Counted from the first letter of the stretch, positions 51,912 to 61,168 are shown. The stretch is DNA of 64,000 bases from Litorimonas sp964425355 (GCA_964425355.1 CAYRMO010000004.1:1-64000), one strand, 5' to 3'. Numbers and translations are program-made. The notes: generated by a model not told the origin, from the letters alone.

Positions 51912-52700
51912 CTAATCGTCGTTTGACACAACCGAAAGTTTCGGCGCTGATTTATTGTTCGCTTCTTTGAGGATGCCTAGTCGTGTGGCAACTTCAGTGT
52001 AGGCTTCTGTCACATCACCTAAGTCGCGACGGAAGCGGTCCTTATCTAGTTTTTTATTGGTTTCGCGGTCCCATAAACGGCAACTATCAGGACTTATTTC
52101 GTCAGCGAGAACAACCTGATGTCCGGCCACTCCATTTTCCAGTGTTACATCTAAGCGTCCGAATTCGAGTTTGAAATCGATAAGCTTAATACCAATCCCG
52201 GCAAACATCCCCTGCAGGTAATCATTGATCCTGAGCGTCATCGCGATCATTTCATCGAGTTCGGCCGGTGTTGCCCAGCCAAAAGCATGAATGTGCTCTT
52301 CAGCAATAAGCGGATCGCCCAAATCATCCCGTTTCAGGCAAAACTCGACAATTGACCTTGGGAGTTTTTCACCTTCTTCAATGCCAAGCCGTTTCGCCAT
52401 AGTCCCCGCTGCCACATTACGACAAATAACTTCCAAAGGAATAATTTCGACTTTTTTGATCAATTGCTCGCGCATATTGAGGCGTTTGATAAAGTGGGTC
52501 GGAATGCCAATGTCGGCAAGGCGAAGCATAACAAATTCGCTGATCCGGTTGTTCAAAACACCTTTGCCATCTAATACGGCTTTCTTTTGGGCGTTGAAGG
52601 CCGTCGCATCATCCTTGAAATATTGGACAAGTGTACCTGGTTCTGGCCCCTCATATAGAATTTTGGCCTTACCTTCGTAAATTTGCTTGCGGCGGCTCAT
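51912..52700 (-). CDS. purC: SAICAR synthetase PurC
   Basis: The protein has 262 residues. IYEGKAKILYEGPEPGTLVQYFKDDATAFN is the ATP-binding N-terminus; IPLEVICRNVAAGTMAKRLG and IDFKLEFGRL are further signatures. It joins CAIR and aspartate to SAICAR. First gene of the purine operon; the ~180-bp gap upstream to the ATPase inhibitor gene probably holds divergent promoters. Confidence 0.96.
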   Translation of the reverse strand: MSRRKQIYEGKAKILYEGPEPGTLVQYFKDDATAFNAQKKAVLDGKGVLNNRISEFVMLRLADIGIPTHFIKRLNMREQLIKKVEIIPLEVICRNVAAGTMAKRLGIEEGEKLPRSIVEFCLKRDDLGDPLIAEEHIHAFGWATPAELDEMIAMTLRINDYLQGMFAGIGIKLIDFKLEFGRLDVTLENGVAGHQVVLADEISPDSCRLWDRETNKKLDKDRFRRDLGDVTEAYTEVATRLGILKEANNKSAPKLSVVSNDD

Positions 52701-52879
52701 TATTTGGCTCCGTCGGCGGCACTGAGTCGGTCACAGCACCAAGAATAGCGCCTCTTACCCTTAACGGGCCATGGCCACAATGCGAAGATCACTACAATTT
52801 TGGGGATTTAACAGCTTGAAGATAGCTTCGACCATACATAAATGGGGATTGAAAACATATCTTCACACAAGGATAGAAA

Positions 52880-53203
52880 ATGAAGACTTTTGACGAACGC
52901 GGCAATGCGCATGAAACTAAATTTGTTTTAGATGCTGCGAAAGAGTTTAAGGCTGAGGCCAAACGCAATAAGGCGCTAGGTCACTGGGCGGCTGGTCTGA
53001 TGGGTAAAGCTGAAGCGGACGTTGAAAAATATGTACTCGAAGTGATCGTGTCAGACATGGAAGAGGCGGGTGATGATGATGTTTTCCGTAAACTCCGTAA
53101 GGACCTGACTGACGCTAATTGCGATATATCAGATCAAGCGATCCGTGATAAAATGGCAGCCGAACTCAAAACCGCTCGCGAAGCGGTTTACGGCGAAGGC
53201 TAG
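52880..53203 (+). CDS. F1FO-ATPase inhibitor subunit zeta (DUF1476)
   Basis: The protein has 107 residues. MKTFDERGNAHETKFVLDAA with RNKALGHWAAGLMGK and EVIVSDMEEAGDDDVFRKL is the DUF1476 plan found in the Paracoccus zeta subunit, which blocks reverse turning of the ATP synthase through its N-terminal segment. It is found in most alphaproteobacteria. Its stop overlaps the stop of the convergent thioredoxin-like gene by 4 bp. In many alphaproteobacteria it is next to purine genes, as here. Confidence 0.9.
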   Translation: MKTFDERGNAHETKFVLDAAKEFKAEAKRNKALGHWAAGLMGKAEADVEKYVLEVIVSDMEEAGDDDVFRKLRKDLTDANCDISDQAIRDKMAAELKTAREAVYGEG

Positions 53204-53667
53204 AATATAGGATTATTAGGGGCCGGGCAGGTTGTGTCATAGGTCGGTTGGTTTTGCTGCGCTGCGGCTTGAAGACCACGAATGTGCTGACCCATGGCGC
53301 GTGTGTCGTAATTCATATTGACACATCCCAATGTTTGTTTCGTGTCGCCGTCAATGATAGCGGCAAAACCCGTGACACCTAACCACATATTATATTGCCT
53401 GACGATCCCGCGGTCGAAAACGGCGTGGCCATTATATTCGCCATTGCCGCCAGAAATATCGATCCGGAGATATTCAATACGCGGGTCATTGAGTTGCCGC
53501 AGGGCCTGATCAAGCACGGGATTGACGACCTTACAGGGCCCGCACCAATCTGCATGAAACATAACAACATAAATATCAGGGGTAGGTGGCCCATAGGCTT
53601 GTGTTGTACCCGTGAGGCCGAGCGATAAGAATGCCGTTGCTAAAGCTGTCTTCAATAAACGTCTCAT
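53200..53667 (-). CDS. Exported thioredoxin-fold protein with CGPC active site
   Basis: The protein has 155 residues. A signal peptide (LLKTALATAFLSLGLTGTTQA, cleavage near residue 24) is followed by PDIYVVMFHADWCGPCKVV with Cys42 and Cys45, then LRIDISGGNGEYNG, GVTGFAAIIDGDTKQTLGCVN and a C-terminal helix. It would act as a periplasmic disulfide reductase or isomerase; the cis-Pro loop appears to be replaced by GVTGFAAI rather than a clear TP motif. A third Cys sits in LGCVN. It is a paralog of the gene 130 bp further along, with which it shares length and sequence outside the active site. Confidence 0.82.
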   Translation of the reverse strand: MRRLLKTALATAFLSLGLTGTTQAYGPPTPDIYVVMFHADWCGPCKVVNPVLDQALRQLNDPRIEYLRIDISGGNGEYNGHAVFDRGIVRQYNMWLGVTGFAAIIDGDTKQTLGCVNMNYDTRAMGQHIRGLQAAAQQNQPTYDTTCPAPNNPIF

Positions 53668-53745
53668 AGGGGTTTCACTATCATCTCAGAATGAATGATG
53701 ACTGAAAGTCACTATAACAATTCAGTGAGTATTGTTAAAATAGAA

Positions 53746-53772
53746 AAGCCCGAAACCTACTGGTCCGGGCTT
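53746..53772 (-). terminator. Rho-independent terminator between the two thioredoxin-like genes
   Basis: Arms AAGCCCG (53746-53752) and CGGGCTT (53766-53772) with a 13-base loop; on the minus strand the tail is TTTTCTATTTT. It ends transcripts of the upstream paralog (stop at 53796) and shows that the two paralogs are separate units. Confidence 0.75.
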
Positions 53773-53795
53773 ATTCTTGGTTCTTTATCTAAGTC

Positions 53796-54281
53796 TTATC
53801 GACCAGATGGAAGCTCATTATGCGCAGCCGGACACTGTGTTGTCCGTGTGTTGATTGATGCGCGGCTCAAATAAGCAGATCCAGTAGAGTTTGAAGCCAT
53901 TTGACGAATTTTTTCAGCCATCTCATTTGCAGAGAAAGATGAATTGACACATCCGATAACGCGCTTTGACTTGGCGTCTACGACTGCGGCAAATCCAGGA
54001 AGACCGACCCACTTGTTAAAGATCGGCACGATGTCGCGATCAAAGGCTTCATGAGCACCTTTCTCCCACTTGGCAGCTGTAGATGTGTCGATGACGACTT
54101 CTTCAGCATTTACACCTGAGATGGAAAGCGCTGTTGAAAGCTGCCCATCGAGACGAGCAGAATTGCTGTCAGTGGCGTTACGGAAGTTTACGACATAAAT
54201 GTCGGGGCTAGTTGCAAAAGCAGGGGCCGCAAAAGCTGTCGTTAAAACAGTAGCAGCCAGTACAGACGTTAAGCGTTTCAT
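53796..54281 (-). CDS. Exported thioredoxin-fold paralog without CxxC
   Basis: The protein has 161 residues from ATG 54281 (MKRLTSV); the frame extends 18 codons further upstream, into the direct-repeat region. A signal peptide (cleavage near AFA, residue 23) is followed by PDIYVVNFRNATDSNSARLDG. Aligned to the neighbour, the CGPC site is TDSN-S: both cysteines are lost (Asp38, Ser41). The rest is conserved: VPIFNKWVGLPGFAAVVDAKSKRVIGCVN keeps the third Cys and a Pro in GLPGF. It has thus probably lost oxidoreductase activity and may be a binding or scaffold protein. A tandem 14-bp repeat is just upstream. Confidence 0.8.
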   Translation of the reverse strand: MKRLTSVLAATVLTTAFAAPAFATSPDIYVVNFRNATDSNSARLDGQLSTALSISGVNAEEVVIDTSTAAKWEKGAHEAFDRDIVPIFNKWVGLPGFAAVVDAKSKRVIGCVNSSFSANEMAEKIRQMASNSTGSAYLSRASINTRTTQCPAAHNELPSGR

Positions 54282-54311
54282 TGTTCGAGTCCTTGTCTCA
54301 TTTTTCCAGGG

Positions 54312-54343
54312 TTCCACACTGTTGGAATATTCCACACTGTTGG
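54312..54343 (-). repeat. Tandem 14-bp direct repeat upstream of the CxxC-less thioredoxin paralog
   Basis: TTCCACACTGTTGG occurs at 54312-54325 and 54330-54343, a period of 18 bp, 31-62 bp upstream of the start codon. Two exact copies at this spacing suit a dimeric regulator or a duplicated promoter element. The bridging ATA plus the repeat ends also form a short GGAATATTCC palindrome (54324-54333). Confidence 0.6.
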
Positions 54344-54563
54344 TTTTGTTATGAGACAGCTTCTAGCGTGTATTGGTAAACTTTCGCCGAATCAGGCGTT
54401 AAAAATTGATTCAGCATAGTTTCTAAACAAGGCGACCACCTGTATAAGTTATTGTAAAGTATACAAATATTTTTTTGAAAAAAAATACAGAAAATTTGAA
54501 ATTCCCGAAATTATAACTCTCGACGCCCTAACTTTAATTAAATTTTAACCTCGCATGACCGGA

Positions 54564-54587
54564 ACCTTTCTGAATCGTCAGAAAGGT
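54564..54587. terminator. Perfect 10-bp hairpin downstream of purB
   Basis: ACCTTTCTGA (54564-54573) pairs with TCAGAAAGGT (54578-54587) around ATCG. It lies 34 bp past the purB stop codon on the minus strand. There is no T-tract, so it may instead be an RNA-stability hairpin. Confidence 0.5.
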
Positions 54588-54620
54588 ATAGAGTAATTAA
54601 CTATAATCAAATCTATGGCG

Positions 54621-55946
54621 TTAGGTGAAGACGCGCTTGAATATCGTTTCGACATGTTTCAGGTGGTAATCATCATCAAACATATCATCGATTTCTTTGG
54701 CTGAGAGCAAGGCCGTGACGTCTGCATCCTGATGAAGGAGAGTACGAAACGCCCCGTCTCCGGCATCGCCTGTCGTTCTAAACATCTCCCAGACCTTCAT
54801 CGCATTGCGTTGCACAAGACGATAGGCGCTCTCGCGTTGCTCGCCGGCCTGAGTCAGAGCCAATAAAAAGCGCTGGGAATTGTGAAGGCCGCCGAGACGG
54901 TCCATATTTTTGCGCATTTGATCCGGGTAAACGACAAGGTTTTCGATTACACCAGCCAGTCTATGGAGCGCAAAGTCCAGATGCACGGTTGTATCAGGAG
55001 CAATCCCACGTTCGACCGAACTATGAGAGATATCACGCTCATGCCAAAGGGCGACATTTTCTAGGGCCGGCATCACGGCCATACGGACTAAGCGCGCCAG
55101 ACCGGTCAGATTTTCCGTCAGAACAGGGTTTCGCTTATGCGGCATAGCAGATGAGCCTTTTTGCCCTTTTGAGAAGAATTCTTCGGCTTCTAAGACTTCG
55201 GTCCGTTGTAAATGTCGAATTTCGACGGCCAGATTTTCGATGGATGAGGCGATAACCCCCAATGTCGCAAAATAGGCCGCGTGACGGTCGCGCGGAATGA
55301 CTTGCGAACTAACGGGCTCAATTGAGAGACCCATTTTTTCAGCAACATGTTCCTCTACCTTCGGGTCGATATTCGCAAATGTGCCGATAGCGCCTGAGAT
55401 GGCACAAACCGCGATTTCTTTCCGGGCCTGAACTAGGCGTTCGCGGCCACGGTCGAACTCGGCGTAAAACCGTGCCAATTTGATTCCAAATGTTGTGGGT
55501 TCAGCATGAATGCCGTGGCTACGTCCAATTGTGATCGTGTTTTTATGTTCTTCGGCGCGTGTTTTAAGCGCCGTCAAGACACGGTCCATGCCAACCAAGA
55601 GAAGGTCTGTGGCGCGAGCGAGTTGGACGGATAATGTCGTGTCAAGAATATCAGAAGACGTGAACCCTTGATGCACGAAACGCGCATCGTCTCCGATAAA
55701 TGTCGCCAAATGCGTCAGGAAGGCGATGACGTCATGTTTTACTTCGCGCTCGATCTCATCGATTTTGGCGACGTCAAATTCGGCTGAGCCACCACGTTCC
55801 CAGATATTTTTTGCAGCCTCTTTTGGGATAACGCCCAAATCTGCCAGCGCGTCACAACCATGCGCTTCGATCTCAAACCAGATACGATATTTCGTCGCTT
55901 GCGACCAAATGGCCGTCATCTCTGAGCGGGCGTAACGTTCGATCAT
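54621..55946 (-). CDS. purB: Adenylosuccinate lyase
   Basis: The protein has 441 residues. The fumarase/aspartase-family signature is GSSAMPHKRNPVLTENL near 260, and TIGRSHGIHAEPTTFGIKLA and FVHQGFTSSDILDT are the other active-site segments. It acts twice in purine synthesis: SAICAR to AICAR and adenylosuccinate to AMP. It is separate from the purC-S-Q-L operon by ~1.9 kb. Confidence 0.96.
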   Translation of the reverse strand: MIERYARSEMTAIWSQATKYRIWFEIEAHGCDALADLGVIPKEAAKNIWERGGSAEFDVAKIDEIEREVKHDVIAFLTHLATFIGDDARFVHQGFTSSDILDTTLSVQLARATDLLLVGMDRVLTALKTRAEEHKNTITIGRSHGIHAEPTTFGIKLARFYAEFDRGRERLVQARKEIAVCAISGAIGTFANIDPKVEEHVAEKMGLSIEPVSSQVIPRDRHAAYFATLGVIASSIENLAVEIRHLQRTEVLEAEEFFSKGQKGSSAMPHKRNPVLTENLTGLARLVRMAVMPALENVALWHERDISHSSVERGIAPDTTVHLDFALHRLAGVIENLVVYPDQMRKNMDRLGGLHNSQRFLLALTQAGEQRESAYRLVQRNAMKVWEMFRTTGDAGDGAFRTLLHQDADVTALLSAKEIDDMFDDDYHLKHVETIFKRVFT

Positions 55947-56017
55947 GGTTCTATACCTTTAAGACTCACCTTTATATGCGGCGCCTTGGACATCAGAGCG
56001 CGCAATAGGTCAAGATG

Positions 56018-57379
56018 TCAGTCGAAATTTTCAGCTGTTACTAGTTCTGCATTTCGCCGTTCTGCGGCGGCCCAATCTTTAGGAAGGGTTTTAGCTGCTA
56101 TAAAAAAGCTAATTGCCGACAAGATGAAAGCGAAAGTAATAATTGTAATGGAAAGCCGGATCGCATGAACTTGTCCATGCGTTTCTTTAAATATATCGGC
56201 AAGAAACCCCACTGTTGTTGGCCCGCCACCCAAAGCAATCAAATTGAGGATTAAGAAAAACAAGGCCGTTGACATGGCCCGCATATTTATTGGTGCAAGG
56301 GTTTGGGCAATTGCGAAGCTTGGCCCTAGATACATGCCCAGGAAGAATAACAAGATTGCGCCGATTGCTAGATGTCCAGTCGTGGATTGAACCCAGAAGG
56401 CTGCGATACATAAAGGTAAACAAATCAAGATAGAAATTGCAGGGACAATCGCGTAATTAGAAACAGATTTTCCGGCTAGTCGCTCGGCAAGAGCACCGCC
56501 AAAAAATGTGCCGCCGCCATAAAATACGGCATTTGTGAACGCCAGAACATACATGAATTTTCTGAAGCCATAGGCTGCGTCGCCTTGTGCTGTATCAAAT
56601 GGTAGCAGGTAATCGATTTGCCAAAGCGAAATACCATATCCGACAAAAGAGGCGAGTGCGATCCCCATACACATAGCCCACCATGATTTGATGGAAAGAA
56701 GCGTTTTAAGGGCCTCTTTGAATGGAATTTGTACGTCTTTGTTGAACTTACCTTCTTGTGCGCCGCGAACAGGTTCTCTGATAATAATTCTGGTGATAAT
56801 GGCGAGAGCTATACCGGCTATCCCCAAACCTAAAAGTAATTGTCGCCAAGTAAAGTTGCTCTCCCCGCCTAGGACGTAGCCAGCGATGAAATAAGCAAAA
56901 CCAAGCCCCAAAGGAATACCCAGCGCATAAATAGCTAGCGCGGTCGAGCGCTCATTTTTAGAATACATGTCGGAAATTATCGAATGTGACGGTGGAGAAC
57001 CACCAGCTTCACCAACTCCAACGCCCATTCGTGCTAGGCCTATAGTCAAAAAACTATTGGCCATGCCTGTCATGACTGTGAAACCACTCCAAATTGCGAG
57101 CGAAGCAGCGACAATATTCGTCCGATTATAGCGATCCGCGAGCCATGCAATCGGAATGCCTATGGTCGTATAAAAAAGAGCAAATAAGAATCCTTTTAAC
57201 AATCCCATTTCTGAATTTGATAATTGGAGATCAGCTTGAATTTTAGGAGACAGGATACCAATAATTTGCCGGTCAATAAAATTGAACGCATAGATCAACG
57301 TCAATATAAGTAAGACGAGTGTTCTATAGCCTTTATTGGGCGTCACACTATCTGGAGTGGGGGCGTTCGCACCTTGCAT
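56018..57379 (-). CDS. MFS transporter (spinster-like)
   Basis: The protein has 453 residues and 12 predicted helices. AFNFIDRQIIGILSPKIQADLQLSNSEMGLLKGFLFALFYTTIGIPIAWLADRYNR holds the MFS motif between helices 2 and 3 and the GFLFALFYTTIGIPI typical of the spinster-like group. Substrates of this group include sphingosine-1-phosphate in eukaryotes and various anions and drugs in bacteria. It lies 81 bp downstream of the FG-GAP protein gene on the same strand, so the two are probably cotranscribed. Confidence 0.85.
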   Translation of the reverse strand: MQGANAPTPDSVTPNKGYRTLVLLILTLIYAFNFIDRQIIGILSPKIQADLQLSNSEMGLLKGFLFALFYTTIGIPIAWLADRYNRTNIVAASLAIWSGFTVMTGMANSFLTIGLARMGVGVGEAGGSPPSHSIISDMYSKNERSTALAIYALGIPLGLGFAYFIAGYVLGGESNFTWRQLLLGLGIAGIALAIITRIIIREPVRGAQEGKFNKDVQIPFKEALKTLLSIKSWWAMCMGIALASFVGYGISLWQIDYLLPFDTAQGDAAYGFRKFMYVLAFTNAVFYGGGTFFGGALAERLAGKSVSNYAIVPAISILICLPLCIAAFWVQSTTGHLAIGAILLFFLGMYLGPSFAIAQTLAPINMRAMSTALFFLILNLIALGGGPTTVGFLADIFKETHGQVHAIRLSITIITFAFILSAISFFIAAKTLPKDWAAAERRNAELVTAENFD

Positions 57380-57460
57380 GATTCATCCTGTGATTTTCTA
57401 TCACAGGACAGGAAAGAGCGGGAGGGGTCAAGCCGTCACGACATCAATATCATTCACAAT

Positions 57461-59197
57461 TTATGGTTCTTGGATGACCATATTGGGGCCAGTAATGTTT
57501 GTGATGGTTTGTACGGGCGTATCGATATGTGGCCAGAACAATTTGATCTCTGCGGCGGTGTCATCACCCAGGCCGAAGAACATTCTGGTTTCGTCAAGCG
57601 AATGTAAGCTTGAGCCGCCCTGAATTTGCCGAACCAGTTTTTTGCCGCTCTCTGTCGTGACTTCGACCTTTAAGCCATATCCGTCCAGATTGCTTCGTAC
57701 GGGTTCGAAATCCAAGACCAGAGAATTATTGTCGAGCGTATCTGCGGCCATGTTTCGAAAGAGTTGTAGGTTTCCACCTTGATTGACGACAAGAAGATCG
57801 CGGTCACCATCTTTGTCATAATCTGCTAAAGCTGTGCCGCGGACATTGCTTGTTGCAATGGCTTGAGAGGTTGTTGATGTCGGACCGAGATTTGTAAAGA
57901 TCGCAGAGTCGCCGCCTCTTTGTTGGCCATTCGGGTTCCCAGTACGTCCACCGCCTGCAAATAGATCCATTTCACCATCTAGATTGAAATCACCGAAACT
58001 CACCCCCCATGAGAGATAAAAATCCACGCCATAGAGGTGTGATACATTTTGCGTGAATCCTGATTCATGAGAGACATAAAGCGTATTGCCCACGCGATTT
58101 GGGTCTAAATCATTTGAAGGATGGAATGGAACATCTGAAATATAAATATCAAACCTTCCGTCATCATTAATGTCAGCGAAACTTATGCCCATAACAGCTG
58201 GCGTGTCTTTGCCAATATAGTCATGAGCTTGGACAAGCTGGCCTTCGCCATTGTTTAAAAGGACACCGTCTTGCAAATTTTCTTCTAATGTCGGCCCACC
58301 AGCGCCTGTATTGCCGATGTAAACATCTGGATATCTATCCTCATTAAGGTGGGCTGAGCGCAGGGCTAAGGTCGCTCGGTTTGTAACCTGTTCGGCGACC
58401 AAGCCATTGACTTGCCGTTTAAAGGTCCCGTCACCCATATTTTTAAACAAACCGTCACTATTTGCTAATTGTCCCAACGGATCGTCATCCCCAACGCGGT
58501 TTATAACCATCTGCGCGACATAAAGATCAATCCAGCCATCCAGATCATAATCTAGGAAGGTTGCGCTTCTCGTTTGTCGGCATCCGTGATTTACGATGGA
58601 TTGAGCGGCCTGGACTTGTTGTTCAAAGCCGGGCGAACAAAGATCAACACCAGCTTCTGCGGCAACATCGGCAAACAAGTTTGGTCGAACGCGGTTACCA
58701 TTTTCAACGAAGTTATTCTTGAGTAAAAAATTAGGTGGTCCGTCATAGGGGTTTCCACTTGCACTATACGTGCTCCAATCTTCATGGGCGGTGTATAAAT
58801 ATAAATCCGTATCACCATCCCGGTCATAATCAGCGGCTATGGCGCCTGCATAATTATAATTTGGAAGATCAGGTAAAAGCGCATCGGCATTTCTAAAACC
58901 GCCCTCCTGGTCATTAAAATAAAGATGCGGGCGAAGGTTTTGTCCCGAGCCGTCATCATACCCATTGGTTGCGAGGATATCTGGATACCCATCATTATTA
59001 AAATCAAACCAGATAACGCCAAGACTATGGCCTGTCCGGGAGAAGAATTGATCATTATTCAGTCCGGCAGCTGCCGTTACATCAATCATTTCTATTGGAT
59101 CTGTTTCCTGCGCTTGTGCAGAGCCAAGCGATCCCAATAGCGATATTAGCGCTATACAAGACGCTTTTGAAAGGAGGTTTTTAAATTGGATGCTCAT
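57461..59197 (-). CDS. Exported FG-GAP/VCBS repeat protein with a C-terminal ASPIC/UnbV domain (CRTAC-like)
   Basis: The protein has 578 residues from ATG 59197; a TAAATT-separated AGGAGG lies upstream. A signal peptide (cleavage near AQA, residue 30) is followed by a beta-propeller with at least six Asp-rich calcium loops: DFNNDGYPDIL, DYDRDGDTDLYL, DYDLDGWIDLYV, DINDDGRFDIYI, DFNLDGEMDLFA, DYDKDGDRDLLV. The C-terminal ~80 residues (ASPIC/UnbV-like: GKKLVRQIQGGSSLHSLDETRMFFGLG) close the protein. Such proteins are surface or periplasmic and bind sugars or partners. It precedes the MFS gene; joint function is not known. Confidence 0.85.
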   Translation of the reverse strand: MSIQFKNLLSKASCIALISLLGSLGSAQAQETDPIEMIDVTAAAGLNNDQFFSRTGHSLGVIWFDFNNDGYPDILATNGYDDGSGQNLRPHLYFNDQEGGFRNADALLPDLPNYNYAGAIAADYDRDGDTDLYLYTAHEDWSTYSASGNPYDGPPNFLLKNNFVENGNRVRPNLFADVAAEAGVDLCSPGFEQQVQAAQSIVNHGCRQTRSATFLDYDLDGWIDLYVAQMVINRVGDDDPLGQLANSDGLFKNMGDGTFKRQVNGLVAEQVTNRATLALRSAHLNEDRYPDVYIGNTGAGGPTLEENLQDGVLLNNGEGQLVQAHDYIGKDTPAVMGISFADINDDGRFDIYISDVPFHPSNDLDPNRVGNTLYVSHESGFTQNVSHLYGVDFYLSWGVSFGDFNLDGEMDLFAGGGRTGNPNGQQRGGDSAIFTNLGPTSTTSQAIATSNVRGTALADYDKDGDRDLLVVNQGGNLQLFRNMAADTLDNNSLVLDFEPVRSNLDGYGLKVEVTTESGKKLVRQIQGGSSLHSLDETRMFFGLGDDTAAEIKLFWPHIDTPVQTITNITGPNMVIQEP

Positions 59198-59342
59198 AAA
59201 TTTCGCGCCGCCATCGCCCAAGGTCGTTCTTCATTATTTATATCTTACTGAACTGTCGTGTATAGTCATAAAGTGTAGGTCTATCGAAGAATTCAGCATT
59301 GCAATCTTTGAGTTAAATTCCACGCTTTAAATCAAAAAGAAC

Positions 59343-60023
59343 TCACATCAGTCCTAACATCTTAAAGCTATTAATATCATCTCGGCCGATAATCAGGTGG
59401 TCATGAACTGTGATGCCGACCGTTTTGCAGCTTTCGATAATCTTCCCCGTCATATCGATATCGGCCTGGCTGGGCGTGGGGTCGCCGCTAGGATGATTAT
59501 GAGCAATTATCAGGGCGCTCGCTTCTAACTCAAGCCCCCGTTTGAGAATTTCGCGCGGATAAACAGGTGCCCGGTCGACGGTACCTTGTCCGAGAATTTC
59601 ATCCGCAATGAGCCGATTTTTGCGGTCTAGGAATAAAACACGAAATTGCTCGACCCGCTCAAATTGCATAGCCGTCCGGCAATAATCTAAAAGCGCTGAC
59701 CAGCTAGATAGAATGGGGCGACCCAATAGACTTTTTTGCCCCATCCGAATGCTGGCCGTGTGGAGTAATCTTAGGTCGAGGGCGGTTTTTTCGCCAATTC
59801 CTTTGACCGACATCAGCCTATTCATATCTGCGGCGCAGACTTCGGATAGATTCCCAAAGGTTTTGATTAAGTCTTTGGCGATCGGTTTGACGTCTTTGCG
59901 CGGAATAGAATTGAACAAAAAGAGCTCGAGTAATTCATAGTCTTGAAGTGCCGTCGGTCCGCCATCTCGAAAACGAGCCCTGAGCCGGTCACGATGATCG
60001 AGATAATGTGCCTTCTCAGTCAT
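59343..60023 (-). CDS. radC: RadC family JAMM protein
   Basis: The protein has 226 residues. The N-terminal helix-hairpin-helix region (LSEVCAADMNRLMSVKGIGEKTALDLRL) precedes the JAMM metal site AHNHPSGDPTPSQAD near 173, with the upstream Glu expected in VLFLDRKNRLIADE. RadC is linked to DNA repair by name only; the JAMM fold is a metalloprotease type. It lies 9 bp after map on the same strand. Confidence 0.9.
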   Translation of the reverse strand: MTEKAHYLDHRDRLRARFRDGGPTALQDYELLELFLFNSIPRKDVKPIAKDLIKTFGNLSEVCAADMNRLMSVKGIGEKTALDLRLLHTASIRMGQKSLLGRPILSSWSALLDYCRTAMQFERVEQFRVLFLDRKNRLIADEILGQGTVDRAPVYPREILKRGLELEASALIIAHNHPSGDPTPSQADIDMTGKIIESCKTVGITVHDHLIIGRDDINSFKMLGLM

Positions 60024-60032
60024 GGCCTAAAC

Positions 60033-60854
60033 TTATGCGTAAGGTGGGCGGTTCAGCCCTTTCGGCGAGGCCGTGAAAATTTCACATCCGTCTTTTGTAA
60101 CACCAATAGAATGTTCAAACTGCGCCGTGAGTTTCCGATCGCGGGTCACGGCGGTCCAACCATCTGACAGGATTTTGACATCTGGCCTGCCTAAATTGAT
60201 CATGGGCTCGATGGTGAAAAACATCCCTTCGCGCAAGGTCTCACCTTCGCCGGGTCGTCCAAAATGAAGGATATTGGGACTATCGTGGAACAGACGGCCC
60301 AGACCATGACCACAGAAATCTGTTACGACTGAGCAGCGTTCATTTTCGGCATATTGCTGAATAGCGTGGCCAATATCGCCCGTTGTGTTACCAGGTTTGA
60401 CCGCTTTGATGCCTAACATCAAAGCATCATAGGTAATATTGCAAAGGCGCTCTGCGCGCCGATTTATCTTGCCGACCGTATACATGCGGGACGTATCGCC
60501 ATGCCAGCCATCGACGATGACAGTGACATCTATATTTATGATATCACCATCTTTCAGAGGTTTGTCATTCGGAATACCGTGACACACCACATGATTGATC
60601 GATGTGCAGAGTGAGTGTTGATAGCCCCGATAGCCCAGTGTTGCGGGCAGGGCACCATTTTCTGTTATGAATTTATATGCGGCTTTGTCGAGTGACGCTG
60701 TCGTTACACCGGGCTCTACAAGTTCTGCGAGCATGTCCAAGCACGCGGCCGCCAGATGGCCAGCCTTACGCATGCCCTCAAAGCCCTCTGGACCATGGAT
60801 TTTTATGGCGCCATCCCTAAGGTCTGGTGCATCTTTAGCGTCAATATAATGCAT
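60033..60854 (-). CDS. map: Type I methionine aminopeptidase
   Basis: The protein has 273 residues. The metal ligands are in DGDIINIDVTVIVDGWHGDTSRMY (two Asp), FCGHGLGRLFHDSP (His) and FFTIEPMINLG plus the C-terminal AQFEHSIGVT (two Glu). It removes the initiator methionine. Followed by radC. Confidence 0.95.
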   Translation of the reverse strand: MHYIDAKDAPDLRDGAIKIHGPEGFEGMRKAGHLAAACLDMLAELVEPGVTTASLDKAAYKFITENGALPATLGYRGYQHSLCTSINHVVCHGIPNDKPLKDGDIINIDVTVIVDGWHGDTSRMYTVGKINRRAERLCNITYDALMLGIKAVKPGNTTGDIGHAIQQYAENERCSVVTDFCGHGLGRLFHDSPNILHFGRPGEGETLREGMFFTIEPMINLGRPDVKILSDGWTAVTRDRKLTAQFEHSIGVTKDGCEIFTASPKGLNRPPYA

Positions 60855-61168
60855 AATGGTGGACCTATAGCGATAGGAGGCATGGGGGGCTAGTGCAATT
60901 TGTGTATTGCGTTTTTCCGAGGTTGCGATGTTGGAATTGTGGAGTTTTGACTACGTCGTTTTGCCGGACTCACAGCTGGTTTGAGACGAGCGAATCATGC
61001 CTTAATCTTCTCTTAATAAGTGAATTGAAGCATTATACGTGTAATTTATGGGGTTCTGTGATAGAATCTGCTAATTCATGCGGATTTCAAGACTTAAAAG
61101 GCCAGTACCACCTCCAATAGTAGGATAGGGTCAGATAGAGGTAATCTATTTTTGGTAAGGGCTTTGAA
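60855..61168 (+). other. 314-bp intergenic region between map and the VOC gene
   Basis: No gene, RNA or terminator can be supported. It presumably holds the divergent promoters of map and the VOC protein gene. Confidence 0.4.

Larger units (their letters stand above)
54282..54620 (-). other. 339-bp AT-rich intergenic region
   Basis: It contains a pair of 14-bp direct repeats, a 10-bp-stem hairpin near purB and a TTAA-TTAAATT-TTAA sequence (54534-54548) that matches the CtrA spacing but lies in very AT-rich DNA where chance matches are likely. No gene is seen. Confidence 0.45.

Noticed and set aside
54534..54548. TTAA-N7-TTAA upstream of the thioredoxin paralog
   Set aside because: Fits the CtrA spacing but sits in a very AT-rich run and ~250 bp from the start codon, so a chance match is likely.
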